Assembly (NCBI GenBank): GCA_031835245.1
Contig: JAVKOQ010000011.1
Span: 336,501-400,500, forward strand
DNA length: 64,000 bases
Direction of reading: 5' to 3'
Source of the DNA: Balamuthia mandrillaris
Taxonomy: Eukaryota; Discosea; Longamoebia; Balamuthiidae
Part shown: piece by piece, positions 12,701 through 23,441 of the stretch
Numbering within the stretch: position 1 is the first letter of the stretch
How the letters are laid out: every line of letters begins with the position of its first letter
Translations under genes and position numbers: made by a program
The notes under the pieces: generated by a model
Told to the model about the DNA's origin: nothing
The model's input: only the letters and a program-made list of their open reading frames with translations
Databases searched by the model: none

Positions 12701-15700
12701 GTTGGATTCTAGGGCTATCCTATCGATGAGTTGTCGTGTTTCTTCTTGATTCAGAACTTGATGTTGTGAGAGGGCGATCACTGCGTTCGCTAACAGGCGT
12801 GTGGCGAAAGGAATTATCTTTTTCATGGGTTTGAAGTAGGAAGGATCTGATGGATTAAAGGTCACACAAGTGAGTAAACCCACAAATGCAAGAATGCAGT
12901 GATGGCGTGGGCTAGAGGGCTACAGAAACGCCCATCCCATGGGGCTTGTATGGTAGTTTGGGAAATAAAACAGAAAAAGCACATTTCACTTACCTGTTAC
13001 AGTCATCAGCGCTCGGGTGAACAAGGCATTATGCAGTTGCTGCAGATCGGTGTTGTGCAACAAAGTGAGACGAACATTGCTATGCTTTTGTTCCTCCTGT
13101 GCCTAATAATTTTGTGAATCACATTTTATGTCACAGCCAACAAAGTAGAAACCGTTTGACATTAGCAAACTTACCACAAAAAGCAGCGTATCCAACGCAA
13201 GCTCTGCACCTTTAATTGTTGTCAAATCAACGACAACCTGGTTAGATATGGACTTAACCAAATGGTCCGCTAAGTAAGCAACCAAATAAAGAGGTACAAG
13301 TTAGTAATGGAGCAAGCAAAAAGAATATAACGCTTCCCCAGTATACTCACCAGAGGGCGACGCAAAGTAACGGGTGTTAAAGAGGTCCACATGTCGCAAT
13401 AACGGAACAAAGGTAATCTCGCTGGGAGGCGCGCATATTTTAGGGTTGTACCTGCTGAAAGTGCCAGGCTTGGACAAGTGCCAGCTGTAAACATCGTCTT
13501 GAGGCGAGAGTTCGTGTGCCGTGAGCGCGTTGGCTACTTCGGCGTAGCCGTAGTAGGCTACCTTCATAAGCTCTTGCTCAAACTGTGCGATGAATAATGC
13601 TGTCAATCCTCATTCCCGAACTCAAACAAGGTGTATACACAAGGTAGACGAGGGCAGTACCATACGAATGGTTGCGGGTGTGTACTGATTCACCACGCCA
13701 TTTGAAAAAACGAAAACTTCCTGTTGTGGATCCTTGAGAACAGCACCTTTGGTACGCATGAAGGCTAGCATTTTGCGTATATTGGCATCATAGCGGTTAC
13801 TCTCTGCAATATTGGTCCTCCAAGAGATATTTACTTCATCCTCTGCTACGCTGGATGAATATATAGCCTGTTTAAAGGCGTTGATGAAATCCTCTTCGCT
13901 CAGTGCACTGGTTTCATCCATTTCTCGTGCCATAATATAAGCCTTATAATAATACAATAATACTAGTCAGAATGGCCAAGCTACAAGAAGCTATAGAAAT
14001 GAAAGGGAAAGACCTTTTTGAGGAACATTGCAGCTTTGCGCATTCCATGATGGTCATGAATGTAAAAGTAGGCTCGAACAACATGAAGCACGAGTGGATC
14101 GAGGTCGTCCATGTTGATAAGATCCAACGACTCTTTCTGTTGCTTGCCAGAGGAAAGCAAAGCACCACTGCTGGCTAGCTCTTGGAGTTCTTCAGAGGAA
14201 TAATGACTTTTGGCTTCATACTCTGATGATGAGGGAATATGAAACAGGAAGCCGAAGCGGATCGGGATGTTGCTTGCCCAAATCTCGCATGCTCTTGACA
14301 GTAGCTGGAGACCGATAGGACTCGTGGGATTAGCCACCATTACCATGGTAAACAGATTTCTTTTCAGGCGGACAAAGGTCCCAGGGAATGTTTGCGAAAA
14401 TACCTATTAACAACAATTATTTAAGAGTGGGTGAGATGGAGCGAGAAAGAGGGTTTGGGGGCAGTTACAGTGGTTAAACTGGAGGACCACTGAGAATACA
14501 TTGCGTCTGTCTCCAAGTCGTTGACCCACGAAATCGAATTTTTAAAGGGGAATTCCTCCTCGTCATCATCGTCCACACCGGGAACATCATCACGCAAGTC
14601 GAACCTCATATCAGAAAATTGGGGTTGTTGGGAAAGAGCAGTTGAGGCAATATCACTACTCAGGCCCTTGCTAGTTAAAAAGGCCATGCGATCGTGTTGT
14701 TCTCTCAGCGCAGAAAACATACTATCGGCAATGAACGTCCATTCTTGGTTAGAAGCAAAAAGTGGAGAAGCAGAAGAGGAGGGCTTACCTATAGGCATTG
14801 ATGTTATCGTGGAAAAAGGGGATGCCATTTATAACGAGCCCTTCAGAAAACATCATCTGATAGGCAAGTACCTGTTTGTTGGCATCAATATTTTCTTGAA
14901 TGGTGGCATTCAATTTTACTTTGCTAAGAGAGGCTGCTGCCGGAGGAAAGTTCTGACTGATGTCACGCATGACCATCAACGGATCGGACGCTTGTATGAT
15001 CCGTTGACTAGCTTGATAGCCCAAATCTATGAAAGGGAGAAAGAGAATAAAAAAGGAGAGAGATAGGGAAACGAACGGAACAGTCAGCGCAATGCTTATT
15101 TTTGCAATGCCTGTACTAGAATAGAGCAACAGGAAGTCGAACCTTTAACTTGCCATGCCTTAAGCTGGCCAAAATCGTGCTCCTGGACGGTGAGCAAAAG
15201 ATAGTCTTTAAAGGCATCCAGCTTGGAAGCTAGCTCAGGCTTTCGCTCTTTCAAGCGTTTAAACATGAATCCCTCGACCTCACCTTCCTCTTCTTCGCCA
15301 GCGCTCAACACCTGTTGTTCTTCCCCGCCGTCGCCCTCGACTTGAGTGTCATCGATGGCCTTGTACTCGGTGCTCTTGACTACCAGCTCCACGCCGTATC
15401 CCTGAAGGGGCAGTGGTACCGCACTTTTGGGGTACGAGTGACGCAAGGCGTAGTGGAGAAGGCCGTTGGTGGAGGCCTCCTTCAACAAGTTGTGATACTC
15501 CAAAAATTCCTCCGAAGCAAAGCTAGCATAGAGAACTGCCTCGATGGCAGCCTTTGGTTGTTTGCTCGGGTGAACGTGCTCCTGCTTGCCCAACAGAAAC
15601 AGGGTCGCGTGCTCGGTAGCCTTTGTGTTGCCCTCAGCAGCATGCAAAAGGGCCTGCTGTAGGTCATCCTTGCTGCAGATCCGCTGGGAGAGGTGCGAGA

Positions 15701-16277
15701 GTTGCACCCATGTGGTGCTGTTGCACTGTTGCTGCTCTCCGACTGCGAGGAGCTGCTCGGCAAAGCTCCTGAACATTTCCACGGCGGGGCTGTAGTGTCT
15801 AGTACGCAGGGCATACCTGAGGAAAGGCACTTGGTCCGCGGCCAGTTGGGTGGCCGCCTCGACCACTCGTTGGTACTCCTCCTTTTGGTGTAGTGGCGGT
15901 TGCTGCTGCCTCAACTGAGCAAAGAGCTCGACGAAAGCCCAAAACTTTGCATTGCTGTCTTCCGCGAAAAACTCGCTTGTAGATGGTGGTGTTGGCGATT
16001 GAGGAGGCGGACGTTTAGTTCCGGGAGGACGGTTTTGTGTTGTTGTTTTGTTTTGTTTTTTTTAAATGGAGTGGGGTAGGGCGACGTACCTTGCTTCGAG
16101 AGCGAGCGGAGTGACGCCCCAGCCAGCTTGTAAATCGATGCTGACAACCTTCTTTTGAGAGTCCAACGCAGCACAAGACCAACACAGTAACAGCGTTGCC
16201 ATCGCACAGTAAAGCAGCCAATGCAGGCCCATCAGCCGGTCCATCCTCCTCCTGGTGACAGCCATTTTTCTTTCCAT
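9712..16277 (-). CDS. UGGT: UDP-glucose:glycoprotein glucosyltransferase
   Basis: UGGT re-glucosylates misfolded N-glycoproteins in the ER lumen so that calnexin/calreticulin rebind them. The start (ATG 16277, or the in-frame ATG 16265) is followed by a hydrophobic signal peptide ([19 protein letters not shown]) and the family N-terminus [21 protein letters not shown] long, many-exon middle carries the thioredoxin-like domains. The C-terminal GT24 catalytic domain is clear: [31 protein letters not shown], the metal-binding [26 protein letters not shown], and [15 protein letters not shown]. The expected length is about 1,500 residues. The last exon reads NAVRIVSEW then a Glu/Ser-rich tail ending in PILL with TGA at 9712; no HDEL/KDEL-type ER retrieval signal is visible there. 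Identity is very firm; internal exon edges were not all resolved. Confidence 0.
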
Positions 16278-16561
16278 CAGCAGCAACAGCCTGAAAAAAA
16301 AACACACACACACACGGGCAGAACTCCTGTATGCTCTGCTGCTTCTTCCGCTGCTGCTTCTTGTCTTTTCTTTCTTTTTGTTTCTTTTTTCCGGTGAACG
16401 GCATGTAATCATAGGATTGGTCGATCCCGATGATCTTGAATAGATTAGACATTCAGGAACGACGTGAGAGAGGATAACAGCCGACGAGGGAGAGAGGCGG
16501 CAGCACCCACCCATCACAGGCAACCCCCACCCACCCACCCCACCATAGCGTAGTGGCAATA
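16278..16561. promoter_or_regulatory. Divergent region UGGT / Nudix
   Basis: About 280 bp with an (AC)n run near 16299-16313 and a CCCA-rich stretch near 16506-16545 just before the Nudix start. It probably holds both promoters; this is inferred from orientation alone. Confidence 0.
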
Positions 16562-17921
16562 ATGGCCCAAAGAGAGGAAGCAGAAAGAGGGCCAGTGGCT
16601 GCTGAAGCGCGGCGATGGGACCGCTTCTTTTTGCAACGGCTGCACGAGTTTGTGCTGCGAGATGAACAGCAGAAAGCTCCAAGAGTCGTTTTGCCGTCCA
16701 GGAACCGCGCTTCTGTTGCCATCGTCATTCGCGTCTCACCCTCGCGCGAGGACCCGGACCCTTCCCTCGTGGCTGCAAGTGCTACTGCTAGCACCGACAT
16801 GCTTTCATTCTTTGACCGTAGTACTCCTCCTTGTTCTTTCCCCTTGGGTCATGATGGGAAAAGAGCTCTAACAACCTTCCACATGAATAGAGGAGTGGGT
16901 GAAGCGTGGAGCACCCGAGATTTTGTTCATCAAACGTGCGATAAACCCGAGAGACCGGTGGAGCGGTCAGGTGGCCTTTCCTGGTGGACGTAGGGACGAC
17001 AGCGATAGCAGCGACCAAAGTGTGGCTGAACGGGAGGTCAACGAGGAGATAGGGCTCGACCTATCAGACCAGAGGTACCAGCTCCTCTCTTGCTTGTTGC
17101 TGCTTCTTTCATTCATTGGACCTGTCCCCCTTCTTACGTGGTACTGTGCCTGATGATCAGAGCGTTTGCCATGCTGATGCAGCTGAGCGACAAGTCTGTG
17201 TTTCGTACACGTGCCAGTAACAACAAGAAGGACGGCCTCGTTCTCAGCAGTTTTGGTTTGTAGAATGCCCTCTTCTTGTTTGCTGTCGATAGAAGAACTC
17301 TTCTCTCTCCTGTCCACGCACTGACGCTAAATGGGATGCTCCGCTTTATTGGAATGCATGATGGCAACCACAGTATATTTGCAGCTTACCAAAGACACAC
17401 CGCCACTTCACTTGAACCTCAAAGAGGTTCAATCGTACCGTTGGATACCTGCCTCTTTCTTCCTGAACCCACAACTGAAGGTGCTGGCCTATCTCCTCGT
17501 ATTCGATGCTCTTATGCCGCCGGTGACGGTGTGGTATGCTTCCCTCTGGCGGCTATTTGGCAAATACCGCAGCGACCATTTCTATTTTCCATCACTGCTG
17601 CTGCCATCGCCCTCCTCTCAGAGCAAAACGCAGGCAGCCACCGACTATACCACACTGCCATGGGCGTGGGGTGCCGACCAAGTGCGCTTCATCAATGGAG
17701 AAGAGGTCAAGGAGTACGTGCTATGGGGACTATCGTTGAACGTGTTGGGCACCTTCCTGGATACGTTGGGATGCTCCAATCGGCTATGCTTTCCTGGCAA
17801 TACTCCCTTCAAATCTCGTTCTCTATTGTTGAATGTTTTGTTGGAGCGACAGCACCGGCATGAAGGGCCTGTACAGTCCTGCACCTCTCCTCCTTCTATC
17901 AAAGTTACTGCTAAACTTTGA
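16562..17921 (+). CDS. Nudix hydrolase, CoA-diphosphatase-like (NUDT7/NUDT8/YeaB group)
   Basis: Four exons. Junctions chosen because each restores the family sequence: DFFD/Q (16818 to 16880 region) gives FFDQEWVKRGAPEILFIKRA; DQR|AFAMLMQLSDKSVF; SSF|VYLQLTKDTPPL. The core reads WSGQVAFPGGRR then a Nudix box ending in REVNEEIGLDL. The first acidic position after GG is occupied by Asp-rich sequence. The segment LHLNLKEVQSYRWIPASFFL is the conserved C-terminal block of NUDT7/8-type enzymes, which cleave CoA and acyl-CoA to phosphopantetheine and 3',5'-ADP, usually in peroxisomes or mitochondria. A C-terminal extension of about 120 residues follows. It ends TAKL, which is not a clear PTS1 peroxisomal signal. 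Substrate is inferred from family only. Confidence 0.
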
Positions 17922-17922
17922 G

Positions 17923-17960
<38 letters not shown>

Positions 17961-18093
17961 TAATGTATTCTTTTGAAAAGGAGGCATGAAATGTTTACTC
18001 AGATCATCTTAGTTCAATAATGGACTCCACCATTCCTTGGAAGGCCTCCTCTTACTATTTCTAGCCTCAAAAGAGAAAATCATAGAGGAAAGC
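17922..18093. repeat. (CT)n tract in Nudix 3' flank
   Basis: A CT dinucleotide run at about 17927-17957 lies directly after the Nudix stop, in the short convergent gap before the dynamin stop at 18094. Confidence 0.
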
Positions 18094-20749
18094 TTACTTG
18101 TGCTTCTCACTGCCGCTGCTGCTTCCAGCTCCTTGGGCATAGATAGGGTGAGAGAAGTGGGTGGCAGCATCAATAAAGGCCGTTTCTTGGGAGCTGTAAG
18201 CATCGATTTGTTTCTTGAGGGCCTTCTCTTCCTCCTCGAGCTTGCTCTTGGTGGCGCTGACCTCAAAGATCTGCTCGAGCTGGTCGTCACCAAGGGTGGA
18301 GACCTTGCCCTGAATCTCGTTCCACAGCTCGGTTTGCATTGGCACCAAAAGGAAGTTGTAGAACTTGAGCAGGATGTTTTTGGTGATGCGATCCCTCAGC
18401 CGTGTGAACAGCTCCTTGGTGAGCTGCTCGACGGCCTTCTTGGTCTCTTCCGCATCCGTGCGGTCCATTGGGAGGTTGCGATCAGCATACTCGGTGTACT
18501 CCCAGTAGATGGTTCTGGTGCCATAAAACTCGTCCAAGCACTTGGTGAGCATCCTCTTGGAGCACAGCTCCACAAACTTGTTGTAGAGGTCCTTGACGTG
18601 ATAGGTGAAGAAGGGATACATATCAATGTCGTTCACATCCACAGAGGTGGGATCGTGGCTGCCAGTCTGCCACTTGGCGTTCCGTCTGGAGTCCACTATC
18701 TTCTCCACGATGTCAGTCAGACGGAGCAGCACGTAAACAGCACGACGGCAGGTTTGCTCAATGAGAGGAACCAGCTCCTCTCTGGCCTTCTGTTGAGCCA
18801 GGTCGCTGGCAGCCCAAGCATAGTTCGGGATGTTGTTCAGCTTGTTGATTCCAGCCGCGGTGGCAATGTCGTCCATGCTGATGTCAGGGAGCTTCTGGTG
18901 GTCGGCTACGGCCTTGAACTCTGCCAACAACCTCTCAAACTGCTGCCCTCCGTAGAGCTTGCTGTCCCAGTAGGGGATGTTCCACTCCTCTGGGTCCAGC
19001 CTGATGGTCTTCTTATTGGAGTCCAGCCAATCACCATCTCCAGACTGGGCCTTCTCCTCCTCCAAAGTCTGACCGTTGACAGCAGGGTTGCCCTCCGAGG
19101 TGCCAGCAAGCAGCTTGTCTACCGCTTGCAAAAAGTCGATGACATAGTTGCTGGCGATGGAGCGCAGCTTGACGCTGTTGAGGCCCTGCAGTTGAGCCTG
19201 CACTTGGGCCAGGCGGAGTTGGGTATCCACTTTGTTTGCCCTGAGACGCTTTAGGATCTGAGGGATGGCGTCCTGGTACTTCTTCCAGGTGAGGTTCAGC
19301 AGGTATTGTCTCAGCTGAAGGATGCCCACGCTGGACTCGTATCTTCTGTCATACTGGAGCTGCTCCAAGGAGCGAAGGTCGCGCCTAACTGCCTGGTAGA
19401 TTTTCTCTTGGAACTTGGCAGGATCCTTGAACTTGGCCCTCACCTTTGGGGAGAGGCTCGTCGTAAAGAAGCACTTAGCGTCGGGGAGTGAGCCTCCGAG
19501 GTAGCGGTTGACCTGCCTTGTGGAGGTAAACCTCTGCAGGTGGAAGTAGAACTTTGTGTAGACAAAGGTCGTGCGGGAAAACTCAGGGTCCACCTGTTTG
19601 ATGAACTCAAACATGTCCAATTTGTCCCAGTCCTTGGCCTCTTCCACGCAGAGTATGAGCCTGTGGGGGTACTTGACAGTGTTGTAGACGATGGCCTGTA
19701 CGTCTCCACATTGGCTGTCCTCCTCGTCCTTGATGAGTCCTGGTGTATCGATAAGGGTCATGTTACAGCAGTACTTGTATTCATATTGTACATAAATAGG
19801 GTCTTCCGAGTATTTCGAGATCTTATTTCTCTTTTCCAGCTCTCCGCTAAGGTCACTGACCGAGACAGTCACATCATGGTCGTAGTCCTGTCCTTTCAGC
19901 AGCGAATCTCTCTTAATAGTCACTTTGGGTTTATCGAACTTTGGGTTGTTGATTATCCTTAAGTAAACTGGTCTTTTGGTAGCTCGTTCAGTAGGGGTTA
20001 AGGTAGATATTTCTCTCTAGAGAGAGAGAGAGAACAGAGGAGAGAGAGCAGAGAGTTTTAACAAACAAAAACCAAAGTTGGAAAGGATATCATAGCCAAG
20101 ATGACTGACAGACTGACCAAGGAAGCCTTCAATGAGGCTGGACTTACCCTGACCCTGGTAGCCAAGCAACACAATCTCGGGAGTGACGATTTGGATGTTG
20201 AGCTCTCGGGCATAACCTTGAAGTTTGTCATAGGAAGTGAAGACCTCTGGAAAGTTGCCAAAAGGGAACAGTTTGTAAATCTCTTTGTAATCCACAGAAG
20301 AGTCCATCGGAACAGATTCTAACGATTGGATCTCGCTTTCTTCGTCCTCGGCTTCCTCCATCCTTCTGCGCTCTTCGTCGAGTTTCTTTTTTTCTGCCTG
20401 CTCCTTCTTTTTCTTTCTGTCATCGTCCCTCCTTTGCTTAACGTCTTCTTTTTTCTTGTCCTCATCCTTTCTCTTTCTCCTTTCTTCCTCTTCTCTCTTT
20501 ACTGCATCATCGTCTCCCTTGCGGGATTCGTCTTCTTCGGTTTTCTTTTGCTCCGGTTCATTGGCCGTGGATCGTTTTTCAGTAGATAGGCTCTTGCGCT
20601 TCTCTACCTCGGCCTCAGTGGAAGTTCGTGCTGCGATGATGGCCAAACCAATCAGATAAGCACAAAAAAAATACTGAGAACAATAGCGTACCTTTATCTT
20701 CCTCCTTGGCCTTTTTCTTGCTCTCCTTCTCCTTGCGTCCCTTGAACAT
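18094..20749 (-). CDS. DRP5/ARC5-type dynamin-related GTPase
   Basis: The start is MFKGRKEKESKKKAK (ATG 20749), spliced to a highly charged Lys/Glu-rich segment of about 110 residues. The GTPase domain follows: YDKLQGYARELN, P-loop GYQGQGKSS, EGFLGQSVSHLGYGATKRPV (switch Thr; this junction spans a U12-type intron), DTPGLI, LCVEEAKDW, and QVDPEFSRTTFVYTKFY. The sequence up to the stop SEKHK at 18094 is helical stalk, largely one 600-codon exon. The order and blocks match plant ARC5/DRP5B and the Dictyostelium Dlp proteins, which act in organelle division or cytokinesis by constricting membranes. No PH domain or proline-rich domain was seen, as usual for this subfamily. The G4 motif, normally TKxD, reads TKFY, so guanine specificity may be altered. 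About 800-830 residues. Confidence 0.
19986..20090 (-). other. U12-type AT-AC intron in the dynamin gene
   Basis: The 105-nt intron begins ATATCCTTTC, the perfect minor-spliceosome 5' splice site. It has CCTTAAC with the likely branch A at 19998, and ends CTGAAC, 12 nt further on. Exon codons join as TAT G|GA GCT ACC, giving HLGYGATKRP, which aligns with HVGGGTKTRRP of ARC5. Ordinary GT-AG choices here do not restore this block. Confidence 0.
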
Positions 20750-21053
20750 ACCTCAAATAGTGTCTCTACTTTTCTAGGAGTCAAGAAGAAAAAATGAAAG
20801 AACTACAAAATAGCAAGGTACCACAGTGCCTCTTTCAAAGTACGATGCTTGGATTTAAAAAAATCCAAATAAAAAGTCTTAGGATAAATTTGGTGAAGAG
20901 ACACCCAACAACCAATAGCGTAAATCTGTCGACATCCGCCTAATAAACTCGAGGGGTCTTATTTGTTCACGCCAAAATTTCATCAAGGAATACAACGACT
21001 GGAAAGAAAAGGAAGGACCAAGACGGGTCCAGAAGCTGTTCAGTTCGTAGGAG

Positions 21054-21133
21054 CGCCTACATTAAACTTGCACATTTTGCAAATCTTGCACAAATGCACC
21101 ACAATGGGTGGATGCATTCACGGGTGTAGGACC
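21054..21133 (+). repeat. Dispersed leader-like repeat, copy A
   Basis: Begins CGCCTACATTAAACTTGCAC and runs to GGGTGTAGGACC. Copy B at 48829-48897 is the same apart from one substitution and a 10-nt block (ACAAATGCAC) present only here. Both copies sit in intergenic DNA between tandem minus-strand genes. Confidence 0.
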
Positions 21134-21256
21134 TTGTATGAGCGCTTGTTAGTTTTACAGCAGACAATGATGGAAACCCTCAAAATGCAGGATGAGGCGA
21201 TCGCATTGGTGGACAAGCTGGAGGAAAGGAATCGCAAACAAAGAAAGTGGTTATGA
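21104..21256 (+). CDS. Candidate small protein, 50 residues (uncertain)
   Basis: An ATG inside the dispersed repeat opens a frame beginning MGGCIHGCRT. This is a glycine-2 plus cysteine pattern of the kind seen in myristoylated/palmitoylated proteins, although the residue-6 Ser/Thr is absent. It continues as a likely amphipathic helix (YERLLVLQQTMMETLKMQD) and ends with basic residues. Copy B of the repeat encodes MGGCIRGCRT and then stops soon after. This could be a small membrane-anchored helical protein or chance. No known family recognised, and expression is not shown. Confidence 0.
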   Translation: MGGCIHGCRTLYERLLVLQQTMMETLKMQDEAIALVDKLEERNRKQRKWL

Positions 21257-21411
21257 AGGAACACAACGTAAGCGGAACACCCATGAAATGTCGTTAACGC
21301 CAGCATTGCCATGCTGGCTGGATTCAAGGTGTTGTTGATACACCTAAATATCAAAACTGCACATACACAAATAACAAATGTAGATTGGAAGGAAGAAGAA
21401 CAAAAGGATGT

Positions 21412-23053
21412 TTAACCACTTGTAGAAGAACCAGTGCTGCCGTAGGTGGGAGGCGTGGTGTTGTAGGGAGAGTAAGGCGAGTTCTCTCCCACGAAGAAAC
21501 GGGGGCTTGGGCTGTAATTTGTCGTTGGAGGAGCTTCCTCGTCGGAATCGTAACGCTGTGGGTTGTCAAAAAGCAAAGATGAACGGACCGTGGGGTGTTG
21601 CAGAGGACTCTCATCTAAGTAATTTTTTCGTGGTTAGGGCAGAGGCCAAAAAAAAAGGATTAACAAGGATAAAAACGACCTGGACCAAGCGGCTCGTTTA
21701 TTATGCCTCTTCTCGTGGAAGTAACGCTTGCAAGACGAGCTCTATAAACAGAGGAGCTGGGAATGTAATAACCTGAATTAAGGCCAGTTATACAGAACAA
21801 AGCACGATTGCATAACACAACATGACAGACACGAACACACACGCATACACACAAATTGCACAAAAAAGTGAAAGGATATCCGCCAGAAAAGAAGGATGAC
21901 AAGAGAGGCTGGAATGATCTCCCACACAAAGAACAGCATAAATACAATCCCATCCTGCCAAGCAAACCCCTAAAGTGGTAACAAGAAAATAATGTTTGGA
22001 TGAGAAATGAAGGTTGTTGTTGGGAGTAGAGCAGACAGCATACGCTTTCAACAGCAAGGCTGATTACTCCAAAGGCCGCTAATACGTTGTACACAGCACG
22101 AGTCGTGAAGAGGAAAAACATAAGTACAGTGACTGCAATAACGTAAATAGGAGAGGTCCTTTGGGGCTGGAATGGAATCTTTACAGCAAAAAAACTTGCA
22201 TGCATCAGAAAAGCAAAGATGAAGGGCGACGCAACCAAGGAGAGAACACGAGTAAACCAAACCTGGATTTGTCCTTTTTTCATGAGTAGATACACCTTCC
22301 ACCCATAAAAAGCCAAAATGGTGACAAGGAAGCAGAAAATAACAGCAGTAAGGGTGTTCAGAGACTTGGTCTCCCACTTCCCTGAGCTCTTCAGGTCCTC
22401 TTTTCTTCCTATGACTGACATCACAATAGTAGTGGCTAACGCAACAGTGTTACTTGAGCCAAAAATAATAGAGAGAGAGCGAGAGAGAGAGAGAGAGAGA
22501 GAGAAGAGAAGTTTGGAGGATGGCTTTAGCTCAGTACCGATAGTACACGACAAGAAGATAAGGTTCACCACGATGTAAATAAAGCAAAAGATCTTTCTTC
22601 TCTGGTACCACACTTTGTTGCTACGGGCATCTATACTGGCGTAAAACAGGACGAGAAGCGAAAAGGTTGAAAACTGTATGTTCACAGCGATCCTGTGTAA
22701 CACGAACAAACAGACCATCCGTCAACGAAGCAGTAAAACGAGAAGGAAAAAAAGCACCAAACCAGAATATGAAGACAGGGAGACCGGCGTTGATCAGCTT
22801 ATCAAAGTAGTCTATCATGAGAAAGTAAACGCAGCGAAGCATCGCCCAAAACTTTTTTCGAATAGGTTGTGGAAGCAAAATAATGGGTCAGAGTGAGCAC
22901 CGACAAGAAACAGAGAAGCGGTAGTGAAGATACACACCAGGCATTGAATCAAAAAGCCAAACTGCCAAGACAATAGGTTGTGTCTGATGGGTAAAATTTG
23001 TCGTCGGGGGCTCGTTCACGCGCATATTCTGCAATTAATCCAGCAATAGCCCT

Positions 23054-23095
<42 letters not shown>

Positions 23096-23244
23096 AGGAG
23101 AAGGGAGAGGAGAAGAGAGAGGACGCAAAACTTGTTCCATATGATGCGCGCTATTTGAAAGAGGCAGACCAGCAGCAGCGCCAAGTAAATGAAGAAGAGA
23201 GCAAAAGTGAAGGAAAGAGGGTTGACGGAGGCCATGGTGGACAT
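21412..23244 (-). CDS. THH1/TOM1/TOM3-domain seven-pass membrane protein
   Basis: The start is MSTMASVNPL (ATG 23244; in-frame ATG 23235). Hydrophobic helices follow across about seven exons: FALFFIYLALLLVCLFQIAR, FWAMLRCVYFLM, FSTFSLLVLFYA, IFCFIYIVVNLIF, LNTLTAVIFCFLVTILAFYG, FIFAFLMHASFFAV, and FMLFFVWEIIPASLVILLFW. The block FSTFSLLVLFYA matches the TOM1 signature (FSTYTLLVLFWA), and the last helix with EIIPASLVILLF matches EVLPSALVLF. Plant TOM1/TOM3 are membrane proteins of the vacuole/endosomes. The domain is related to animal GPR137, a lysosomal mTORC1 regulator. The cytosolic C-tail has a DSDEE acidic cluster and Tyr-rich repeats (SPYSPYNTT) ending at TAA 21412. A U12-type intron lies just after the last helix. 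The family call is good; the cellular role is inferred. Confidence 0.
21765..21879 (-). other. U12-type AT-AC intron in the TOM1-like gene
   Basis: 115 nt. It starts ATATCCTTTC after codon CGG, has GCCTTAAT (branch A about 21778), and ends GTTATTAC 13 nt later. It joins LLFWR to IPSSSVYRARL in phase 0. The AG just upstream of the AC would put the downstream exon out of frame. Confidence 0.
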
Positions 23245-23441
23245 TGCAAGGGCAGCAGCTTCAGCTTGGCCTCTTTGGGCCTTTCCCAAGACCTGCTTCT
23301 GTGCGCGTGTGCGTGTGCTACGTAGTTCTCTGCCCAAGGGAGGAGGAGGAGGAGCAGCACGTTTCCTCTTCCGCTTCTTCTACTCGTTGTTGCCCCCTTT
23401 TTTTTTTTGGTTGGTCGACAAGAATAGGAGCAGCTGGCGTC
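23245..23441. promoter_or_regulatory. Divergent region TOM1-like / HIT-like
   Basis: About 200 bp between divergent starts, with GT-rich (GCGTGTGCGTGTG, about 23300) and T-run segments. Shared promoter inferred from orientation only. Confidence 0.

Larger units (their letters stand above)
20750..21411. other. Intergenic region dynamin / TOM1-like, with a dispersed leader-like repeat
   Basis: About 660 bp between the dynamin start and the TOM1-like stop, both minus strand. It contains the shared element at 21054-21133 and a 51-codon plus-strand frame (21104-21256). No homology to a known protein was recognised. Confidence 0.
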
